A DNA stretch of 64,000 nucleotides from the NCBI RefSeq assembly GCF_050003625.1, contig NC_134399.1, positions 35,852,671 to 35,916,670 on the forward strand, in the 5' to 3' direction. The position numbers and the translations under genes are program-made. Shown here in pieces: positions 58,401-64,000 of this stretch (position 1 is the stretch's first letter; the number at the start of each line of letters is the position of its first letter). This DNA is from Haematobia irritans. Its lineage: Eukaryota > Arthropoda > Insecta > Diptera > Muscidae. The notes beneath the pieces are model-generated. The model did no database searches. It had not been told where the DNA came from and was given only the letters and a program-made list of their open reading frames with translations.

Positions 58401-58982
58401 CAAACATGTATTAATGAAAGTGAGATCGAGCACCGAACCATCAGACTCGTCATTCCTTCTGAAAGTGATGTTATTGGAATTGATGCATTTTAATCTAGAG
58501 TAGCTAAAAATGGTTTCCAGTTCTTTCCCTTTTCTATTGGAGATATTATCTCCCCAAACAGTGTTACGAGCATTGAAGTCTCCCATCAGAATAACATTCT
58601 CATGTCTATCTAAAAAATTGCATAGTCTTCCTACTTCACCAGCCAGAATATACAATGGCATAGACGGAGGGAAGTAAACCGACGCAATTGTAAAATTTGT
58701 ATGAAGATTACTGGTTTTGACAATTATTATGTCAAATTCAGTTTCAAATACGATTCTGGAAAATTTTATATATTTCCTCAGAGCAATGGCTACACCCCCA
58801 TAGCCATCAGGTCTGAATTTCTGAACAAGATTGAAATTAATCATTCTATTTCTATTATCTCTGTTTTCAGAAAAAATTTCAGACAGCACTAAAATGTCAA
58901 AGTTGTAGTTATTCGCATAAAATTCTAGATAATTCTTGTTTTTTGTAAACGACTGCACATTATACTGTAGTATCTTTACCAT
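55452..58982 (-). CDS. LINE ORF2: endonuclease, reverse transcriptase, RNase H
   Basis: The likely start is the ATG at 58982 (MVKILQYNVQSF), giving 1176 aa; the frame is open upstream to 59036 but the first 18 residues there are not needed. An apurinic-type endonuclease comes first (KILQYNVQS, then MGDFNARNTVWGD). The reverse transcriptase follows, with PKNFRPISL, NGLPQGSCLSPLLFNL and the catalytic FQYADDFIIM. An RNase H domain then shows ATDAS (D), FGELWALVKA (E), FTDSLAACK (D) and NELADETAKLA (D). The C-terminus has a CNECLDAESTHHTIFDC zinc knuckle. ORF2 overlaps the end of ORF1 by 23 nt in another frame, so translation probably uses reinitiation. It makes the target-primed reverse transcription enzyme. 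All catalytic residues I checked are present. Confidence 0.93.
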   Translation of the reverse strand: MVKILQYNVQSFTKNKNYLEFYANNYNFDILVLSEIFSENRDNRNRMINFNLVQKFRPDGYGGVAIALRKYIKFSRIVFETEFDIIIVKTSNLHTNFTIASVYFPPSMPLYILAGEVGRLCNFLDRHENVILMGDFNARNTVWGDNISNRKGKELETIFSYSRLKCINSNNITFRRNDESDGSVLDLTFINTCLEGTWTVSDCYLGGSRHFPITVVIDSRKKSKMKFLSKNKLLMSLSKLVLEPDLDSIQKSMKDEVEYASYVVPDGRSPKFWWSEELKVGFRRQWAAAKKARLFPSYNNLEDARKATEHWKNMVAEAKKKCYLAKLDEINKSPNTKNAWKFINNIRGRNNPTRSIWNDENNAVYLEHLKNQVTGENVIIDFPLVNHFIEPFDFEEFILCLSGKRSQSAGGHDGITYNMIKSLSGISKRALLTAMNNAFLTNTIRDDWRIIKIVPIPKPKKNHNDPKNFRPISLISVFLKCINLMVKERISVHFDSVDIIPRRSFAYKKNSSTSTCINELLHRVALLKANNFKVVILSLDICDAYNCVKIDMLQRKLILSGLDTAYCNWIINFLSHRILKLSNSEVSVYNGLPQGSCLSPLLFNLYTASLHTLEDGNTTIFQYADDFIIMSYHRDFAEARSNLIDKVREFMDTCRNLNLSFNPSKSNTMYFAKNGFKNIDMVIDGTRVEQTKKLRFLGRIVTNSLSIKDHYDSISKETQNRVNMLKCLTSIRGGLHPNVALNVYKSIVRSKIEYVRTTAADAPKSINKRVERLQTDMLRRSLGVARSSPTHIVYALAHELPPEFRAVYLTAKELIKVQSRDKVLYDLVSDNPKVNSSYSYVYYEFPQIFDSIEHISNSLTSRKVTVRLNLLPNGKNNYPIDILKSIYLSEIDGYKNFNFTIFATDASVSTNSIGCGIVNVSTNQRFLFRIGFAASSTFGELWALVKALEIAIEHEDDKCVLFTDSLAACKIIASENTNNYIAATFHQKLQDSNINKCHIVWIPGHRGLNINELADETAKLAAECGAPLNPKLTPEEGLNKIRTALWNNWNLEFKKISLCKSIKASKLFEDVRIKPWFSKYMFNPQETKIINRLHTARTYDKPFLLKIGAISSDVCNECLDAESTHHTIFDCTKFDALRLKYNLTNRFTDVYDILATKDIDLYKSLVNFIIETNVSI

Positions 58983-60495
58983 AAAATGAAGAATTAGATA
59001 AAAGACTAGAATTAGAAGATTGAGGCACCAAACCACATTTTACCAGGCGCGAATTAAAATGATTAGCAGCATCTATAGCAACAGTGTTACCAGACATCTT
59101 GAAAAAGTCCATCATGAAAGCCAGCATCTCACTGGTGACTTTCTCGAGTTCACTGACTCTCAGCTCACTTGTCATATAAACAGGCGATGAGGGCTGCGTT
59201 TCCGGAAACATCCTCGGATGAGTTTGCACACCGGTGCGATGAACATATTCTTTTCTCTGCCTCTTAGCCACAGAGCTATAAGTGTATGGGGTTAAAATTT
59301 GATTAACATCTCTGTCTCTCATATCCTCCCTCACTGGGGCAGTCTTCTTTCTATTCCTTCCATTAGATAATTCCGGAAAACTGTCATCATCAGCTAAAAG
59401 ATCAAAACGATTTTGGTTGTTGTATTTCTGAAGTACCTCACGTTTTGACATCTTTTTACGCGTCATAATCTTGTTGGTTTCTATTTCTTTTATCCAGCTC
59501 GGACAAATTTCCTTGTCACTAGCAAGATGGCCTTCAGCCTTACACAGAATGCATTTTTTACCACCACATTGGCCATTGCAGACTTCACTATCAGCACCAC
59601 ATTTTATACATCGTTTCTTCGACCGACAACCCAGTTTAGTATGGCCCAAGCGACCACAGTTGTAACACTGTCTGATAGCAGGATAGTATGTGCTGACAAC
59701 CAGAACAGACTTTTCAAACACTATCCAACTAGGGTGATCATCACCCGCAAAGCCAATTTTGACTGTTTCAGTTGGATGAAAAACACCCACCTCTTTTTCA
59801 TCGCGCCTGGTAAAACGTTTAACAGAAGTAATATTGATACTTGAAGTTGCATTTTCTAAAATCTCTTGTTCACTATAGCATAAAGGCACATTTCTAATGA
59901 CACCGAAAGTTTCAACAAAGTTTCTGGGGACAAAGGCCCTCAACTTTCTTTTCCTCAACTCTTCATTGTCTAAAAATTTATTGGCTGATTCAACATCCTC
60001 AAACGTTAATTTATATAACGTAACACCAATTGCATCGATCTTCTTGATCTTGTCAAACTCGTCAGACTTAATGTCTCTTATTTTCTGTACAAAATAGAGA
60101 CCATTTTTAACTTTTTTGTTAGTACCATTATCTACCTCAGAGGTGTCTACCAATACGTGTGGCTCACCTTTATGATTATTCGAATATCTCACCAACGAAT
60201 CATTCACTCTTCTTTTTTTGCTTTCATGTACCACCATTTCTTCTCGCGGTCTCGCATTTTTCGCCGCAATACCACCATCACCATCATTAACAATCACATC
60301 AACATTCATAGCCTCGTCAACCCCCGTTTCAGCTACTTCACAATTATTAATAATCGCAGGTCTAACATTTCTGCCTTTTATAGGTTTCGTCAGTTTCTTT
60401 TTATTGTCACATTTTTTGTCAGTATCAATATGACAAACAATCATGGACTTAGAAGGCCCAGCCTTCTCCTCCACACCACTTTCCATGGCCACCAC
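58960..60495 (-). CDS. LINE ORF1: gag-like nucleic-acid-binding protein with zinc knuckles
   Basis: 511 aa from the ATG at 60495 to TAA at 58960-58962. The N-terminal third is charged and lacks a recognised fold. A central RRM-like segment (about 130-260, with EVGVFHPTETVKIGF) precedes the cysteine-rich region: CYNCGRLGHTKLGC, CIKCGADSEVCNGQC and CILCKAEGHLASDKEIC, i.e. CCHC knuckles at about 273-335. The C-terminal part is Ser/Pro-rich. This is the usual ORF1 of I-type elements, which coats the RNA and helps form the particle. A second Met at residue 4 is an alternative start. Confidence 0.9.
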   Translation of the reverse strand: MVAMESGVEEKAGPSKSMIVCHIDTDKKCDNKKKLTKPIKGRNVRPAIINNCEVAETGVDEAMNVDVIVNDGDGGIAAKNARPREEMVVHESKKRRVNDSLVRYSNNHKGEPHVLVDTSEVDNGTNKKVKNGLYFVQKIRDIKSDEFDKIKKIDAIGVTLYKLTFEDVESANKFLDNEELRKRKLRAFVPRNFVETFGVIRNVPLCYSEQEILENATSSINITSVKRFTRRDEKEVGVFHPTETVKIGFAGDDHPSWIVFEKSVLVVSTYYPAIRQCYNCGRLGHTKLGCRSKKRCIKCGADSEVCNGQCGGKKCILCKAEGHLASDKEICPSWIKEIETNKIMTRKKMSKREVLQKYNNQNRFDLLADDDSFPELSNGRNRKKTAPVREDMRDRDVNQILTPYTYSSVAKRQRKEYVHRTGVQTHPRMFPETQPSSPVYMTSELRVSELEKVTSEMLAFMMDFFKMSGNTVAIDAANHFNSRLVKCGLVPQSSNSSLLSNSSFYGKDTTV

Positions 60496-60692
60496 TAAGG
60501 CCAGCGGTTAATTTTGCACAACCACTCACACCAGATACACAAAATAACAACCACCAACAAGACAATGAAATTGTCCAACAGTATTCAAATCAATGCACAC
60601 AGTTAGAACTGAATACAAAATCAAAAAGGTTTCTCTTCACAAGCAAGGAACGATGTCTACACAGCAAAGGCTCAACGAAGAATGTCCAATCG

Positions 60693-60780
60693 TTTTATTT
60701 TATTTTTCTGTGTTTCACTCCCCCAAACAAAATTATCCGGCCTTTTTCTGATCAGCTGTTTTTTGAGATGCCAACGACAA
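60693..60780 (-). promoter_or_regulatory. Displaced PIG-K upstream/promoter region
   Basis: Removing the LINE and one duplication copy joins this DNA to the PIG-K leader. It holds an E-box-like AACAGCTGAT (minus strand, about 60751-60760), which resembles the CAGCTG core-promoter motif of fly housekeeping genes. It would lie about 80-100 bp upstream of the PIG-K ATG without the insertion. Promoter function is inference. Confidence 0.45.
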
Positions 60781-60999
60781 AAAGGGAACATATGAGAAAA
60801 ACATTGCCAACTTTTATTGCATATTGCACTTCAACACTGGGTGTTTCGTATTCTCTAAACAGGGTTACATATGAAATACACATGTAAATGACATTGCCAT
60901 TTCAAATATATTTCGGGCTTTGATATAGCAAAGACATAATCAGTAGTGGGATTCTGTATTTCTTTACGATAATCGCATTGTTACGAAAAAAATAGTTTG

Positions 61000-61095
61000 C
61001 ACCAAAGACCATTAATAAAGAAGACGTGAGATAAGCTTGCTCTTCCTCTTTTTCTTGAAAAAACAGAGATTAATATCATACATGTTCCATGAGAC
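61000..61095. repeat. Left arm of a 2.8-kb-spaced inverted repeat
   Basis: GCACCAAAGACCATTAATAA and AGAAGACGTGA (61002-61035), then GAGATTAATATCATAC (61067-61082), recur inverted at about 63760-63855. The arms flank the element at 61160-63238 and the MITE at 63354-63743. Confidence 0.75.
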
Positions 61096-61799
61096 GTTGC
61101 AACTTTTTTTCGGTTTCTCTTTTCATTTTGCATTCGTAACAAAACTTAATTCGCTTATTCCCAATAAACACAAACGTTTGAAAAATACTAAAATTCAATA
61201 ATTTTTCAAACATTTTTTCAAAGGATTAGGGTAATATTCAAGTTGAGAAATTGTTGAGAAAATCGTGTTCTCAACAAAAAACAGACATTACCCTCAACAG
61301 TAAAATTCAACACAATAGCAATAATTTCTCAATTGTAATCCTCAAATTGAAATGCATCGCTACTCAATAATTTCTCAAACAGTTTTCAATGTGAGAAAAA
61401 TAAAAAATTACCATTGTTGCGAATACTTTCAAACCACAATTTGTATGAAAGTCAATCCTAGTTCTAACTGAAAGTCAATACTAAATTTCTAGGGATTTTG
61501 TAAATTTTATTATTTTTTTCGTTAACAAATATAATAATCTTAAAAATAACATTAATAATATATAAAAATAATATAATACCAATCAAAATGTAGTTATCTT
61601 ATTAAACGTATTAATAAATAAAACTATGACTACAACTTTAAATATCTTAAACATTTTTACATGTATAATTCCATTTCCTCCATAATGTTGGTGTCATTAA
61701 TATGCTGGCAATTTGAAATAATTACTATCGAGGAACTTGCTGGCTTGTGTGTTAGAATAGATTCCAGCAAGAGGAAATCACAAAATATCAAACTGATGA

Positions 61800-62935
61800 C
61801 GGGATGTAAATTGATGTAATGCACATTTTCATCCAGAAGTTCTTGATATAGGAATTGTTGCACTGTGGTTTAATTGATTGCACTTTGTAAGTTTTCTGAA
61901 AACTTTTCTTTGTTGTTCCCTTCATCGGTTTTTCATCGGCCAACATCTTCCAAGAATATACCATCCAATGATTTTAGTTTTCTGCAAAACAATCGAGTTT
62001 TGTGATTTCCATTATGTTTTCATTTCACTTTTTATTTTGACTTACCAATTTGTATTTCTTCCAATTGACCACGTACTTCGTGATTTCCTCAAGAACGTTG
62101 GTGTTACAAAATTGTTGTTATTAAAATACTGGCAATTTTCAGGAACTTGATGACCAGATAATTGGAATAAATTTACAGCAATTTCAATTCACAAAATAAC
62201 AAATTAAAGCAATGATGCACATTTTCATCCAGAAGTTCTTGATATAGGAATTGTTGCACTTTGTTTTAATTGGTTGCACTTTGTAAGTTTTCTGAAAACT
62301 TTTCTTTGTTGTTTCCTTCATCGGTTTTTCATCGGCCAACATCTTCCAAGAATATACCATTCAATGATTTTAGTTTTCTGCAAAACAATCGAGTTTTGTG
62401 ATTTCCATTATGTTTTCATTTCACTTTTTATTTTGACTTACCATTTTGTATTTCTTCCAATTGACCACGTACTTCGTGATTTCCTCAAGAACGTTGGTGT
62501 TACAAAATTGTTGTTATTAAAATACTGGCAATTTTCAGGAACTTGATGTCCAGATAATTGGAATAAATTTCCAGCAATTTCAATTCACAAAATAACAAAT
62601 TAAACCGATGATGCGATATAAAACTATATCACATCGATAGTTTAATTTATATCGCATCATCGGTTTAATTTTTATTTTGTGAATTGCGAATTATCATCCA
62701 GTAGTTGTTGATATGGAAAAGCATAAATACCAAGTTTTTTTGGTTGCACTTTGATTTATGGAAACTTTCTCTTCTCGATAAGCCACTACCATTTTTCATC
62801 GGCCAGCCTCTTAATGTGTCCAAGAATCAGCATCCAAATATTTTAGTTGTCTGCAAAGAGGTTTGAGTTTAGCGACTTCCTTAAAGTTTTCATTTCGTGT
62901 TTTAGTTTTACTTACCAATTATTGTAAGCAATTTC
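61800..62935 (-). pseudogene. Triplicated gene-like unit with a conserved small intron
   Basis: Two near-identical tandem copies (period 396; about 61800-62200 and 62201-62600) and a third diverged copy (about 62690-62935) lie on the minus strand. Each keeps a GTAAGT donor and a TTTTGCAG or CTTTGCAG acceptor about 65-70 bp apart, for example 62047 to 61985. Before the donor the first two copies read LEEITKYVVNWKKYKL. Further downstream FLYQELLDEN is kept (FPYQQLLDDN in the third). A separate 68-codon frame at 61863-61657 (MQQFLYQELLDENVH) is the longest intact piece. The plus-strand 90-codon frames over the repeats are shadows. I do not recognise the protein; frames break, so relics are more likely than working genes. 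Confidence 0.5.
62597..62686. repeat. Long hairpin with ATTAAACCGATGATGCGATA arms
   Basis: CACAAAATAACAAATTAAAC and CGATGATGCGATATAAA on the left are matched by the inverse on the right with only small differences. The arms are about 37 bp around a loop of about 18 bp. It sits between the second and third tandem units, where the repeat end has been inverted. Confidence 0.85.
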
Positions 62936-63353
62936 AATTGATTATTAAAAAATTTCCACATTTTTTTATTTCTTCCACGAACTTTGTTGTCCAAAGTAGT
63001 ATTGAAAACCATGTGGTTTTTTCGTTGCATTTCAGGGTAGTGTTTTGTCAAAGTTTTCTCCAATTATCTTCAACACATTTTCAAAGTTTTCGTCAACATT
63101 TTGCCAAATTGGTTGTAATTCGCAGACAATTTGAAGATGAGCTTTTTCAAGTCAAGTTGAATTTATATTGAAAATGATATTTACCCTCAAACTGAAGAGG
63201 TGTTGCATTTGAAAAACGCTCATCCTGTGTTTATTGGGTTTTAGCAATTTTTTTAACTCTTAATCGAACAAAAACACTTTGTGAAACATTTTATTAATAA
63301 TTTAGTGCAACCGACACAGAAATTTGCATGAAATGTCTGCATCAAACCAGTAA

Positions 63354-63743
63354 TACTACGTTCGCACTAGGCACGAAATCTCGCTATTTAGAACTCAAAT
63401 CTCTTTACAAATCTCAAGTGTTCGGACTGGCAAAATAACGAGATTTCGTTGATTTGAGGATTTAACAGCTGTTTGTAAATATATCAATACAAACACAAAC
63501 CCGTATGTGCACACGCACACACCCATTCATCCAGAAGGAAAATTGGGGCAGGGTTGCAAAAAGCGCTTTTTTAGTACTAAAACCACAGTTGTACAAGGCA
63601 GTATAGGGGATTTTGAAAGAGATTTTGTTGAAATCCTCTACTAGCCAGCTGATATTTGCCCATTGCAAATCTACTGAGATCTTGGATGATTTCGCCCAAA
63701 ATCCTCGTTTTCGAGGATTTCGTGTCTAGTGCGAACGTATTAT
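63354..63743. mobile_element. MITE with CGTTCGCACTAG-CACGAAATC ends, 390 bp
   Basis: The left TACTACGTTCGCACTAGGCA then CGAAATC and the reversed right ATACGTTCGCACTAGACACG then AAATCC form inverted repeats of about 27 bp. No coding content. It lies inside the right arm side of the large inverted repeat. A diverged relative is near 38745-38830. Confidence 0.8.
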
Positions 63744-63749
63744 AAGTTC

Positions 63750-63860
63750 GGAGCGCTTTTCCAACAAGTATGATATTAATCTCCGTTTTCTATTACTAAC
63801 ACTATCAAAGCCCAATTCACGTCTTCTTTATTAATGGTCTTTGGTTTGCACCAAAAACAA
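63750..63860. repeat. Right arm of the 2.8-kb-spaced inverted repeat
   Basis: Inverse match to 61000-61095: TCACGTCTTCTTTATTAATG then GTCTTTGG, and GTATGATATTAATCTC. The remaining DNA to 64000 shows no gene. Confidence 0.75.
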
Positions 63861-64000
63861 TAGAAAAGGAAGATTGGAAAATGGGCGACGTCATACCAAA
63901 AGTTGCATTTACGGTGTTCGATACATACACGTTCGTTCATTTTTAATTTGCAATATTTTTTGTTAAAAACTCACAAATGATGTTAAATTTTGTGTAAATT

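Larger units (their letters stand above)
55022..60683 (-). mobile_element. Full-length I-like LINE, 5.66 kb, 9-bp TSD and A21 tail
   Basis: On the minus strand it starts at 60683 (ATTCTTCGTTGAGCC), has two long open ORFs, a 3' UTR of about 410 bp and a 21-A tail (55042-55022). The flanking direct repeat GTCCAATCG is at 55013-55021 and 60684-60692. The presence of an RNase H domain and a zinc-knuckle ORF1 places it in the I group (I, LOA and relatives) rather than Jockey. Both ORFs lack stops and frameshifts, so the insertion is young and may be competent. It lies in the PIG-K upstream region, same strand. Confidence 0.93.
61160..63238. mobile_element. Non-autonomous element with CCCAATAAACACA inverted ends, 2.08 kb
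   Basis: The left end CCCAATAAACACAAACGTTT and the right end, reversed, CCCAATAAACACAGGATGAG then CGTTTTTCAAA, form an inverted pair; TTACCCTCAA occurs near both ends. The interior holds three copies of a gene-like unit. No transposase was found and no clear target duplication was seen, so the class is unknown. Confidence 0.6.

Noticed and set aside
61878..62546. Two near-identical 90-codon plus-strand genes
   Set aside because: The minus strand of the same repeat carries splice-site-like boundaries and better peptide conservation; the plus frames are shadows of a 396-bp tandem duplication.

Overview
The window is AT-rich nuclear DNA of a higher (brachyceran) fly. A calyptrate muscid is likely: the coding genes have clear Drosophila-type orthologues, the introns are insect-like, and the DNA is packed with SINEs, MITEs, hAT and mariner relics and an I-like LINE. 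Species identity is inference; no marker gene fixes it.

Only three host genes can be supported. (1) Hr4, the GCNF-like orphan nuclear receptor, on the + strand from 8736: six exons in view, a canonical protein of about 1511 residues ending at a UAG at 16484-16486. The same reading frame stays open for another 803 codons, to 18898. This is the strongest unusual signal here: a candidate stop-codon readthrough that would add a very long C-terminal domain. (2) A small secreted single-domain von Willebrand factor C protein (SVWC, Vago-like, 107 aa), + strand, 50039-51061. (3) PIG-K/GPI8, the catalytic subunit of GPI transamidase, - strand, 54996-51740, six exons and 355 aa, convergent with the SVWC gene. 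A full-length I-like LINE (55022-60683) with both ORFs open and a 9-bp target-site duplication sits 25 bp upstream of the PIG-K start codon, on the same strand. It separates the gene from its old promoter region.

Layout: 1-8.7 kb is Hr4 upstream or first-intron DNA with a CR1-like LINE tail, two SINEs, a 317-bp TA microsatellite, many TATAACAGTTAT motifs and local duplications. 8.7-20 kb is Hr4 with its extension and 3' UTR. 20-49 kb is gene-poor and made of nested repeats: a GTCGA-rich array, a decayed RNase H-bearing LINE whose 3' tail matches the SINE tail, hAT elements with 8-bp duplications, several MITE families and a deleted mariner nested in a MITE. 49-55 kb carries the SVWC and PIG-K genes. 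55-60.7 kb is the LINE. 60.7-64 kb holds a 2.1-kb inverted-repeat-bounded element with a triplicated, intron-bearing gene-like unit, and another MITE.

The three genes do not form a pathway: Hr4 is an ecdysone-response transcription regulator, PIG-K is an ER housekeeping enzyme and the SVWC protein is a probable secreted effector. All calls were made by reading the sequence and translations; no database search was possible.
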